Of a stretch of DNA of 64,000 nt, positions 13,411-26,829 are shown in pieces. Positions within the stretch are counted from its first letter, which is position 1. Each line of letters begins with the position of its first letter. Source of the stretch: Hirudinaria manillensis (lineage: Eukaryota > Annelida > Clitellata > Hirudinida > Hirudinidae); contig CM067533.1 of the NCBI GenBank assembly GCA_034509925.1, positions 3,486,535 through 3,550,534 of the forward strand. The letters run 5' to 3'. The position numbers and the translations under genes were made by a program. Below the pieces are notes generated by a model. The model saw only the letters and a program-made list of their open reading frames with translations, searched no databases and had not been told where the DNA came from.

Positions 13411-16400
13411 GTAACTGTTGATTTTTGACATTTCCAACAAATAGCTTTGAATTGACATAAGTTGTTTACGTTTCAGGCTCTTTGGATCATCAGCCAACGA
13501 CATTTGCAATCCTATCCCGAATTCATGCAGTTCATTCAACTCTTCGGTACTGACAAAGCTGGCAAGACCTTCAAATGTTACCTGAAAGACATCAGGGAGG
13601 AGTACTTGAGGAAAAAGGAGAGCTGGTACTTGCAACAACTTCAAATCTCTCTGAGGGAAATCCTTCCAGACCTTGATGCTATTGGTGATAGGTGAGTTAT
13701 CCTGCTATGTTTTATGATCGTGTCTGTTTAGGATTGCAATTGTTTATGAAATGGAGCCAAACCAGGAATACAATGACTCATTATTTTTGTTATTACTAGT
13801 TTTTTCTTTTGGATATTTTTAGACATTTGATAGATTTATTTAGACTATAACAGACATTATTAAAACTTACAAAATTATATTACTTTTTTTCTGAGCTTCA
13901 ATGAGTTTCAATGGATTTAGGTTCTGAGACTGAACAAACTGCTAACATGAAATTAGATAAGAATAGGTAAATAACAGGAAAGTAGCAAGCTGTTACTTAG
14001 CAAAGTGATTAATAAGCGAAGCATTTCAATCCATGAGAAATGGCCGACACCTGTTTATCTTCATGGTGCAGAGTTCATTGCAGTGGTGTGAACGGCATGC
14101 TTGGAAATAATGCGCTCGGAATGCATCATCAGATTTCCTGGTGAATGTAGGCTAAAGGTGCACTATTGTAATTATGATTACAATGTAAAGAACAGTTTAT
14201 TAATACCATTATAGGCAATTGGAACCATGCATTACATAGTGTATTCATCTTCTTCCTGGACTCCAAGATGGGCTGAGATGGGAATAATGTTAAGAATGTT
14301 GTAATATTTAGGGAAATAGATCTTAATTTCCTTTATTGGTCTAATTGTGAAGATTCTTGCTAGAGCAATGTGGTTTCTTCTGTTAATAGTTTTATTAGTT
14401 TGCCAAGTCCTTCGAGATATATTTTACTTATTATCAATTGATTTTTATCAAATGAGAATTCAATTCAATTGTAAATTTGAATGTCCAAATGTCAGTTTTA
14501 TAAAAGAATATTCTAAATATCCGATTATTATTATTAATTATTTTATCGTTTGCGAGCTATTAACAAATAAACGCAGCATTACGTGGACATTTGCAACGAA
14601 TGGAATCCAGAGAATCCATTCCTATCATCACTGAAATGGTCTGCTCCTGTAGTTATTAATATTCATTGTTTATACAATTGGAACTGATGTTGGCCAGATG
14701 TTAAAGCACGTGTTAAGGAGCCCATCTCTGGGACTTTCCTTCCTTCGTAACAACAGCGTCAGTCGACATTGTCTGTGGATTGATTATTAATTTAATTAAT
14801 TGATAAAATTTATTAATAACAACGAGAATAAAAATATTAATAAAAAATTAATAAACAAAATTAATTATTAATTTTTATTTATTAGTTGTAATTATCGGTG
14901 GCATTAATAATGTCAGACTGGTATCTATTAAGGCATGCATTGGCATTAGTTGTTTCAACGTCTTTTAATGTTGCCTTGAATATTTTTGTTTTTGTTCAGT
15001 TATAATTTTAAATAAATTCAAACATTATGTTGTTGCTTCTTTTAAGTTATCACTAAAAATATATAATTTCCAAATCACTGGAAACCTTTTCTGACTTTGT
15101 TTAATGACATTTAGCTTTAGTTTTACATTTTAAGTTAGCTCAGATGTTTTTGTTTCTATTTAATATGATGGCCTTCAACACCACTACTCTCACTGGCAAG
15201 AGCATTTTTTTTTGGAAGGGGAAGATGAAATGCACTTTCAATGCTCTGCATGAAGTTCTTAAATGTATTAATTACATTTTCACGGCCACCAAAAACTTAA
15301 GAACATCTTTTTAAAATGTTTGTGTCATTGACATTTAAGGTTTTCCTAATTATTGACATGCATTATTGACATCTTAATTAATAGCTGTGCATTGTTTTAC
15401 ATTAATTATTTTCAATGTCTGCATCTGGTCTGTCTCAGTGCATTGCTCGAATGAGTTTTTTTTGGTTTGGCAAGGCCATTTGTTTTCATTTACAGTCATT
15501 TGCTAAACTCTGGGTATGAAGGCTGGGTATGAAAGTTATAGCTAAGCAAACAAAATAATTACTGGTGCTTGCCAAGGGCAATTCATTTATTTATTTATTC
15601 ATTTATTTCAGTTATTTAAAAGAAATAATAAAGAACTATAATATTACAAAACATAATGCCAGATTTTTATTGAAAATAGAAACGAACAAATGCAAAGAAA
15701 TTTTTCATTACAATTATAAATTGAATAAATATTGGTTTTGCTTCGAGTCTTGTTTGATAATCTGCATTGTCAATATTGATCATCCATTACATTTGTACGG
15801 GTATCGGTGCAAGTGGGGTGGTGATGAACCGGTGGTAACAAAATATTAAGCTTTAAATGATGATAGTTATCATTTAAATTATAATAAATTATAATTTTAA
15901 AAAAATATAATTTATTTAAAGAGGAAGTCTTGCACAATACGTTAATCCTAACCCGATTTGGTCTGCAGGAGTTGGTATGCAATGCTGATGTGGTTGCAAA
16001 GGCAGGACTTCTTCTCGGACTACTTCGTGGTTCCTCCGCCCGAACAAACGTGGAAGGACGAGTCTCTCCTCGACTCCGGAGACGACAGACTCCCTTGGGA
16101 CCTCGTGCAAACCAACGAAGCGGAACTCATTTACAGGAATCACTTGAACGTCCTGAGGGCCGAGAGAAGGCGACTAGAGTGAGTTGTCGGCAATTATAAA
16201 TAGCAGTCGAGACGGCCCTTTAAATAGAATTTATGTTAATTACGCAATAATTATGTTAATACACCATATAGTTAATACACCACGATTAGTGGCAATAATT
16301 AGTTGCAAGTGGTTAAATTCATTCCTGTGATCTGAGGAAGATTTAGGTGGCAAATGCCTTCAATAAGCAGAAATAATGTTTTATAAATATTAATATCTAT

Positions 16401-16808
16401 CAGAAGCCTGAATAGATTAATGTTTTTCTTACATATAAAAATTAACAATAACAATATAAACAATAATAACAACAATAACATAATATTAATTGATCTTCTA
16501 TCTCCAATGCCTTATTATATAGCAGAGTAATTAAGAATACAACAGATACCCTTCTATTTGCATCCTTCCTCCCGCGGCAGATTCAAGAACCAGTTTCTGT
16601 CGCTGTTGGAGGAGAATCAGCAAGTGACGCCCGGCAAACCTCTGACCGACGTTTCCATCCAATTCCTGGGCAGGGAATGCTACTCCAGTCTTCCCGAGAG
16701 GGACAGGCAGGAGATTTACGACGAGTTCCAGAAGTCGCTCAAGGTAGTTGTCGGCTTCGCTTCCGTCGACAGTAGAAACTTTGAATGCCAGAGTGGCTTG
16801 ACCAACCA

Positions 16809-16851
<43 letters not shown>

Positions 16852-18896
16852 ATTAATTTTCAAACTTTAAGTTTCAACCTACATGCAAAGACTACTCTAG
16901 GTCATAGCAATATCATTGTCAATGACACGAATGCATCAAAATTTCAACAATTTCTGCATCATCCGGTGTCTCTTTTTAATTTCTTCATTTGAAAGAAATC
17001 TAAATTCTCAGACCTAAACTACAGGCATTTGCATGATCCTCACTGTCATCATCATCATCATCATCATCATGATCCTCACTGTCATCATCATCGTCGTCGT
17101 CGTCAGTTGATGCTTTGATGAATTTTGTTGCTCGGATGATGCAAATGCACAAAACAACTCCAAAAAGAACATTGTTTTCCAGCAGACATTGAAAATGAAA
17201 ATGAAAGTAAAAATTCTTCATTTCGAGATTCAAAATAAATTCGAAGGACCTCGCGAAGGAAGGAAAAGCATTCGTTAATAAAAAGAGTGCTGGAAGGCTT
17301 TTTAATGCACTGGATGGGAAATACCTCTTTTGAATAATTACTGTGTTGCTGATGCAAATGAAATTTGGAATTTAAAGATTAATAAATGGAAATTATTAAT
17401 GATTAAGAAATAAAAGAAATAAAAATAAATAATAATATAAAATAAATAATAATATAAAAGTTGTTTTTGGCAGTTCATATTAAATGCTCTTTATTTGAGA
17501 GTCGTCCTCTTAAATTTATTGATTTGTTTCATTAAATTTCAATTATTTGAGATTAAATTGATCTTTTACTATTTAATTAATTAATTAAGTTGTGATTCAT
17601 GCTTTTATTATGAATCAATAATAATAATTTACCACGTATCACTCCAACCATGGCAAAGTATTTCGTTGTCACTTCAAGAACATCTTGTCTTTCGCAACAT
17701 TAATGTCAATCGTTCAGTCAATCGTTTTAGCCTTCAAGAGCTTGTAATTTATGGATCAGAAGAATAATTTTAAAATCAATATTTATGACCATAAAATTAT
17801 AATTTATTTTCTGTTACAAACAACATCCCCTTCACTCCTATCATTTGATTTCATTCTTTTATGTAAGTGCCTCGCTAGTATCTCGTGCAGTAGCAATTGT
17901 TTATTAGAGATTTTATTAATGTTTATTATTGTTTATTTTGTTCTTTTAACAGAAAATTAATTTAATAAAACTTATTCCATTTAATCTATATTTATAATAA
18001 TATAAATTAATTCATTATTATTTTTTTTATTGATTGTATTATTATTGTTATTATTAGTAATAAAAAATATATAATTAATTTTAATAATAATTGTATTATT
18101 ATTATTGTTAATGTTATTCTTACTCATTGCAGGAAAAGGCGAGGCAGGACTTCCAGGAATTGTTGTTTGAAAATGCGGAGTTGTTTGCGAGGTTTGAGAG
18201 AGGTTCTGTTCAAAATGAGGACATCAAGGAGGTCTCTGAGAAGCTGCAGAATGAGTTCAGGTGAGGAGTGTGGGTTTGTGTGCATGTGCGTGTGTGTTTG
18301 GTGGGTTGTATGTGTACGTGTTTGTGTGTGAGTGTGTGTGCATGTTACGACAGTAGTTTTAACCCATGAACCACCGATTTTTATTATGCCATTTTGCAAA
18401 GTTGGCAAAACATTGTTGAAAAGCCAAAATAAATTAAGGAAATGGCAAATGTAGAGACAATATTACTAACAACATTATTACATTATCATGTTGTTACCCT
18501 GTTGGGGTTCAGCAGACACTTAATGGCTTAAGGTTGTGATTGGCATTGCAGTGCATTGTGATGCATTCTAATGCATTGTGATGCATTGTAATGCATTGTT
18601 GGCTTCATTCTTTAAACATTTAACATTTACAATATTACAATATTTACACACATAAAACAGCTGGCATGTGACTTTGGCATTCAAGGGTATACATTTGTAG
18701 ACACACGTATGGTTTGTTTGTGTATCACACGAATGGATGTGTTGTTGTGTTGCAACAAAATGTTGAAAGCATTGGAGATGTTGCAGATTATTATCTGAAT
18801 GAAACGACTGGTCGTGTGGATGGTTGTGATATATTCACTGGATTTAAATTAAAACACAATTGCTTAGAATAGTAAATTGCTATTTAATAATGCAAC

Positions 18897-18946
<50 letters not shown>

Positions 18947-19195
18947 AGAGTTAATTGTTTTAATTAATTATTTATTTATTCGTTAACTTATTCACGCAGG
19001 TACAAGAACATGTCGAGAATGGATGACGAGAGGAAGAGCATGCTGTTGAGTCATTTTGGTTTCATCCAACACTCGTCCAAGGAAAGCTGCCCCTTCAGGG
19101 ATTCGTGCGCGGAGGTTGCCGTCGGCAACCTGCTGAGCAGGATACAACCTAGGTACGTTCATGGCTTATGGAATAATAATAATAATATGGATTAC

Positions 19196-19241
<46 letters not shown>

Positions 19242-22200
19242 GATTGATATCAATCACTGTAGTTATTGTCATTGATAATTAAACTGATAAAAGTTTATCT
19301 GATAAAATCATTGTATTTTGATTCTAAAATGGAGTTGGTGTGGAAATTGCATTTTTACTTATGGACGTATCTAATTGATTAACAATATTATCATCTAAGT
19401 GATTTACAATATTATCATCTAATTGATTAACAATATTATCATCTAATTGATATAATTACTAATAATATATAATTATTGTTGATTAAATCCAGTTATTGTG
19501 AAACATTTCAAATGCATTTCATTCAGGGATCAGGGTTGGATGAACGTGAACCTGTTGGACGGAAGTTCCGACGTGGAGAGGTTGCACCTCGCGGTCATCA
19601 GCGAACACGCCTTGGCTCTTCAACTTCAGCAGGAAATCATGGTGAGTTTCACTTTCGCTCTCTCGACACTCTTTGCAGCCGGTCGTTCTAGTTTTTCCAT
19701 TTATTTAAAAAATAGAATTAAGTTGAGAAAAAATATGTTTAACTGATACAAATCTGCAAATCTTGTGTTGTGATTACAAAAGAATTTCATAACTCTTGAC
19801 TCGTTTGTCAGTAATGAAACAATTCACCGAGTGCATTAATAATTCGCCTAATTCAGAATCAGTCTGTTGGTGGTCTGAGTGTGATTGACGGAGAACAGGT
19901 ATTCATCGACCTGGTGGTTTTTCCAATCAACTCTGGCAACATTCAGACCTTCTCTGGTCAGCCCCAAGGTATAGCATGATTCTTGATTCTATGTACATAT
20001 AAAACGTAGATTTATTATTAATATTATTTAATTAATATTAATTAATTATTTATTAATATTTGCATTGTTTCATGTTATTGCATTGCTTTGTGTTGCTATG
20101 TTACTAAAGTAATTATAAAATGATTATGTAATGCTTGCATAATAACCTTATTACTTGTGATGTCCTCAATTTGTAAACTCAATTGGTAATGGAATCAGTA
20201 GAAGTGAGACTCCACTGCATTGCAATTTACACAGCAGAGTATGCGACTTTGTATACCTCGAGTTGTATGCCACGTCTTCTCATTCATTTGAAACAAAAAT
20301 TTTACTGTGGATTCTTTCGTGCCCGTAATCCGGGGTCCTTTCGTGCCTACAATCCAGGGTTCTTTTGTGCCTACAACTCTCTCGCGTCGCTGATGTGCAT
20401 CGAGAGGAACCTCAACCAACTGCTCGGCTCGCGTTCGAATCCCGGAGTCGAAAGTCTGTCTTTCGTGGTGATCCTCGGTCACAACGTCACAATCAACGAG
20501 CAGGAACTCACTCAACTGAGGGAGCAAGGACAGGCACTGGCCAACAGGTCGGCAAGTTTATGTTGTTGCGTTGCTAATGTTGTCGAGCATTTGTTGTTGT
20601 GCATTTATTGTTGTCGTGCATTTGTTTTGATGCCATTTTGCAAAAGTATACAAATTTTGAACTGGAATTTTGAATTTTAATTTTAACACCTCGATCTAAC
20701 TCTGGATTTTTTGCACATATTTATCCTCTGCTATGATTAATAGCTTCATGGATTTAGACGTTAAGGTCTTTGGACGGGCAATTGCGATTGCCTGCAAAAA
20801 AAAAATGGCGATGAATGCAACATTCTGCTCATACAAAACATCTCTCTCTTGTTTGCATCTTAACTTTCTAATTGTTCCATTCCAACTGATAATAGTAGGG
20901 TTATAATAGTCATTGTAATAATAATAATAATAACAATAATAATTATTATAATAGTCATTATAATAATAATAATAATAATATTTTTTGGACATGCATTTTT
21001 AACTCCACTTATTCTCCCAATTGATCAGTTTTTCTTTTTTTTTATTAATTTACTCCTAAATAAATTATTATTCTGTTAAATTGCATTAATTATGACGTTG
21101 CCTTTTGCTTTTCAGAAACGTAAACCAATTCCTCTGAACCAACATAATTTTATTTGATTTCTAATCTTTTTAAATATCTTATTTGTCACCTCATCATGTT
21201 TTTATGCGTTTTGTTGACCACGGGTCCTCGTGCGAACCTTTGAACTTTGAACTCGTTAAAGGTTGAACTGCCATTTCGTGGACATCCCCTCGAGTATGAT
21301 GGTCGGTTCTTCTCGTTTCTTCTACAAGGACCAAGTGGGACTCGCCCTGCACACCATGGTTGCCCTCCTCAAACACAAGGCAAACTTGGGAAGTTCCTGG
21401 CAATTGTCGACCAACTTGAAATCAGAATTAAGGTTCGTTCGTCCGTTTGCCCGACCTGGGGTCGTCTGAGCCGACTTAGTTCGATTTTATTTTTTATTTT
21501 ATTTCTAGTCTTTTAATGTTGCAACATTTTATTCGTTATCTCGTTATTAATTCGTTATCTCGTTATTAATTCGTTATCTCGTTTGTGAATGCTTTTCCTA
21601 TCTTCATCGTCTATGTAAGTCGGGTTAAAAATTGCAGATAACTTTTGATTTCTCCTTTATTATGCAGCTATTATATATTTTAAATATTATATATATATAT
21701 TATATAATATTATTATATATATTATTATATATATTACATAATATATTTTTTATTATATATTTGAAATATTTGAAAACTTAGTTATTGATTCGTTACGGAC
21801 ACGTTGTTGGCATCAGAATACTCATGTGCTTCATGTGCGGAGATCCTTTCAAGATCAGCCTGCCCCTCTCCCCTCTGCTGAATCACAGGATGTGTCAGGT
21901 GACCCACCACGACGGCCAATCGCTGAGTCTGGTTGCCTACTTGGAGGAGAGGAAGCACAAGATCGAGGTCGTTTGTTCCTCGTACCACGAGGCCTCGAAA
22001 CTTCTTTCCACGATCTTCCACGGTCGGATCCTCGTTTACAGCACGCACAGGATCGCGTCGTTGTCGAATCTCAAGTAATGTAACATGGATTGTTTATATG
22101 ATACAACATGATATAGCATAATGTAACAGAACATAATATAGCATTATATAACACAACATAATGTAGCATATTATTTATGTAACACAACATAACATAATAC

Positions 22201-25200
22201 AACACAACACGATGTAGCACATGTTATACCATATTATAACATCCACGTCATAGTATTACGAGTCCTACTCCATAACAAACATGTTTCCTTCACTCCAACA
22301 ACAACAACAACTGAAACTTTTAAAATCAATTCCAAGGGCTTTCGCATCAAAAGCAAGGAACATCCCGACGATGATCCTCGCAGTTTCGGAGGCAAATGGG
22401 ACGCCCACGTCACTAGACCAGCGCAGCATCATCCACATGCACCTCTTCAACGAGGGAAACATTTTTGCTTCCAGCACCAACTCCATCTTTTTCATGACGG
22501 CTCCGAACTTTGAACAACAAAGTTTGTTTTGTTTGGTGGCAACCTTTATTTATTTATTTGATGTTTAATGTCTTGTTTATTAATAGCAGGTTAATCTTTT
22601 ACTTATTATTCATATTACTTATATATTAATAATGATATTTTAATATATTTAAATATATTTTGAAGTAATTGACATTCACAACCTAAACCAACCACCCATT
22701 AAACATAATTTGTTTTTATTCTTTTTAAATTTCCACCTGGTTTTACAAAAATTCATCGCCACTTTTCAGTCGGGACGTACACTCCTTTCTTTAAAATCTG
22801 CTCGGATCGCAAGTCCTCGACCGAGCAGTCGTACGACTCCAACTGCTCCGTCAGCGACAAAATGAAGAATCGTCCACCGGCAGCTCTGCCCTGTCGCTAC
22901 GCGACCCTCGACGCCAGAAGCGAGGCCAGCAGCAGGTAGCCCTCGGACGACCTTTGAACTCGCGATCGTAAAGTTCGGACGTCTTTTCTTTCTCGAAACG
23001 TCGTTTACTTCTTTTCCCCAGCGCCGAGGAATCCGACCCGTCGTCCGGTAACTATAGAAACGGGGACGGGTTCGACACCTCCGTGGACCTTTCTGGCGCT
23101 TACCCGGCAGACGACGTTTACAGCGAAATCGCTTCCAATGACACCATGCAACTCATCCAACCTTTTAAGTTCTCAGAAACTTCAAAGAAGAATCGTTCCA
23201 CTACAAGTTTGAATTTCAACGTTCAATGATTCATCATCACCATCATCATCATCATTAGCATATTAGTGATTATAGTAGAATATAATTGAAATGTTATGGC
23301 ATCGTGATACTCTATTTTTAAATATTTTATTGTCAGATTTGTTTAAATTCTCAATCATTATTGTTATGTTATAATGTTATGTTAATAAATATAACGTACT
23401 TGTAGCTATTGCAAGTTCAATGCAACAACTCCTTTCAGATCAACTGGCAATTAATTAGTGCATTAAATAATTCTGAAATTAAAGCATTGAATTTGATCTT
23501 ATTTATTTATTTTATTTATTTATATATTTATAATTTATTCAATTGAGACGTGCATTGTTTCTCAACAACAACAACAAATATTTTTATCTGAATACTCTTT
23601 ATATGATGTCAACAAATGTTATCATCATCATCACCATCACCACCATCGTCATCATCATCATCAATCAGGTCATTCCACTGAAGGGAAGAAGAGGTACACA
23701 TTTTCAAAACTCCTTAAAAATAAGGTAAATAATGCTTTTTTTTTCTTTATTTGATTCATTAAATGTTGGAAAATAAATTTATTTCCAATGAATTATTATT
23801 ATTATGAATCCATTATTCAATTTAATATATTTAATTATATACTATTGTATGCTTCTCCCGCCAACGAGAGAAAATGCAAAGTCAAAACAGACAAAGTTTT
23901 AAAAAAACCACTTTTAATGATCTGATATTTTAATGATAAAAATATTGCATCCTTTAGAATGGCAACCGAATGAGCTGCTTAAAACACAACCCAAAAACTC
24001 ACATAAATTGATTTTAAACAAAAAACAAAACAAATTCAAACTTAAAAGGAATTAATGAATGCATGAAGAATAAATAAACGAAAGCACAACATTTACAACA
24101 ACTACGACTCAAACGTTCCTTGACTTTCCTTGCAACAAATTCAGACTCCAGTTGTAAACGCGAAGCAGAAAAATCCCGTTAACTCTGAGGCTCCCCTGGC
24201 GACACCCGAACTGGTCGACATCGCAGAATATGCGCAACCGGCAGTCAGTAACTTCGAAATACCTTTTAAATTATTCGATATTATAATTCGACGCATTAAT
24301 ATTAATTAAGATTTATTATTATTAATTAATTGATCGATCTGCTTCCATGTTTGGAGATCGCATTTTAAACTACGTGCGACAAAAAAAAACAATGTTCCGA
24401 AGTATGATTTGTTTACTCGAAATTTTTTATTGGAATCAACAGATGGCAGTGGTAAGCAAGTGTCGAACCGTTTTGGTGTTTTAACAGCTCGCCTAACAGA
24501 TGATCATCATCTTCTGCATCTTTTAATATGTTTTAATTATGTTTTTAATATGTTAATCACGTTATTAATATGTTAATTATGTTCTTAATATGTTAATTAT
24601 GTTCTTCTCGAGTCTTATTCGTTGTTGTCACAGATTTCATTGTTCGTTCGTTTGTCTAGTTTTGACTTTAGTTTATCATTTCTTGATAGGATGTTTATAG
24701 TACGACGTCTGTTTAAGTACTTGAGTAATTATTCATTTAATTTTTTAATTTATTTATTCATTTATTTATTCGTGCCTGTTCCTAAGTTGATTTGACTCTC
24801 GTGTTGCATGTTCGACATCATCTTCGTTTCATCACGTTGTCAGTCGTTGCCATGAGCAACTTTCCATAAGTCCATCCAAACGACTAATTTAGGACTTCCT
24901 GGAGAGAAGAGGTCATCAGAACTCCTTGTACGCCTCCGTGGTCGGAGCACTTCCACACGGGAAACTCCAGAGGATCAGGGTCCCTGCTTCGAGTTTGCAT
25001 CCGTTAAATGCATTAAATTTTTAAAAAAGAAAAATTATTAGTTAAATTATTAATTTATAAGGGAAGTAAACTTATTAGGGATTTAAATTATAAATTTTTT
25101 ATTTAGATTTATTATTTTATTTATTAGATTTAAATTATTACTTTATTATTTAGATTTATTATTAAATTAATAATTTGAATAATTTTAAATTTTTAAGTAA

Positions 25201-26041
25201 TTTAAATTAAAAAAAATAACGAACTCACTCGACAGACGAGGTCGGCAGTTCCCTGGAAAGTTTCTCGAGGGTCGACCCGACCTACTTGAACGTCGCGGCC
25301 GTCGAAGACGTGAACGAACGAAGGACGAATGAAAAACTTGTGGTGAAGTCAAGGTCCTTTGAGGGTTCCATAACTTCCAAAGATGGTTTGACAAGTTGAT
25401 TATATTCATTTTTAACAATAATTTACATAATTTATTAATGATATAATAATGATATTATTAATAATAATACAATAATATTATAATGCTTAATTTAATAATT
25501 TAAAGATACATAACTCAATCAATTTGGGGGGTTATAGCCATGCTGTCGTGACTTCCAAATTGATAATTAGAATCACAAAGGTGTTACCATTGCAAAGATT
25601 ACTAGGTTACCATTAAAGAGTGGCCATGTATTTTTACAAAGTCTTATGTGGTTTCTTTCCATTTGTTAATGTTGTTGTTGTTGTTCAGCTTTTATTGTTT
25701 AGTCGTAGCCAACACAATTACAAATGCAAAACATAATTAAAATGAACCTTTAAAATTAAAATGACCATTTAAAATTCAAATGAACCTTTAAAATTTAAAT
25801 GAGCCTTTAAAATTCAAACGACCCTTTAAAAATTCCCGAACAAGACGAAGACTTCTGCACGACCGAAGAAAGCGACGACGAAGTTCTGGTCATCCTCGGA
25901 GGACCGCGAAAGTTGAGGAGGAAAATCTTTCAATTCAAACCCCAGGAAAGTCAACCTTCGAATGTGGAACTGCTGTCGGATGATTTCGAGAAGGTTCCAT
26001 TCTCGTTGCTGTATAAATTTCACAGTGCTATATAAATGACA

Positions 26042-26077
<36 letters not shown>

Positions 26078-26182
26078 CATTATTATTATTATTACCTAGT
26101 CTGCTGTTGGACGATTTCGATATATAAATGCTATATATATGCATTTATATGCTATATAAATGACATATTATTATTATTATTA

Positions 26183-26216
<34 letters not shown>

Positions 26217-26796
26217 CATTATTATTATTATTATTATCGTTATTATTACCTAGTCTGCTGTTGGACGACTTCGAGAAGGTTCCGTTCTCGTTATCACTTG
26301 ACGAGGCGTTGAGTCGTTCGTTATGAAATCTTAACTAATTATAGAATTTGTGGAGTTAATATAAAATTAATTATTGTATTTATTGATTTATTTTAAACAA
26401 ATTAAATTAGATAAATAAATTATTATTATATTCATTGATTTATTTCATCTTATTATTTTGTATTTTTTTCTTTAAAGTCGACGAAACTTGAAAAGGAATC
26501 CGAGGGAGGTCCTTGGAAGTGGAAGAACCTAATTGGTCTCAACAACAACAACAATAATAACAACAACACATCGAAAAGCTCAAAATCAACCAAACAGCCT
26601 TCGACGTTCGGTAGGGAACTTGGAACTTATTCTTTTTTTTTTAAACAATTTTATTGTTTAATTTAATTTAATGTGATTTAATTGTGTTAAAAATTGAATA
26701 ATCATTGGATTGGTGTCACTCCTATTTTTAATATCACATTTTTCTTAGTGATTCTGAATGTTTCTTAACATCCTGCAATGGTTGCTCGGGTTCAGC

Positions 26797-26829
<33 letters not shown>

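Larger units (their letters stand above)
13477..19152 (+). other. ARHGAP35/ARHGAP5-like: p190 RhoGAP exons 4-8: FF-domain region
   Basis: Residues about 292-581 are helical and rich in Lys/Glu/Phe/Trp. The [19 protein letters not shown] and [12 protein letters not shown] segments match the tandem FF domains of p190, which bind TFII-I in vertebrates. The 2.3-kb intron 13692-15968 inside it shows no exon or recognisable element. Confidence 0.85.
19527..22521 (+). other. ARHGAP35/ARHGAP5-like: p190 RhoGAP exons 9-14: pseudo-GTPase region
   Basis: Residues about 582-924 contain alternating hydrophobic strands ([47 protein letters not shown]) typical of the two nucleotide-free pG1/pG2 folds of p190. 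ILVYSTHR lies near residue 850. Exon 11 begins inside a triplicated 24-bp segment. Confidence 0.8.

Noticed and set aside
24980-25020. Reading through exon 19 of p190 to a stop near 25020 as the gene end
   Set aside because: The RhoGAP domain lies downstream in frame-compatible exons and the total length matches the family, so the weak donor at 24980 is accepted.
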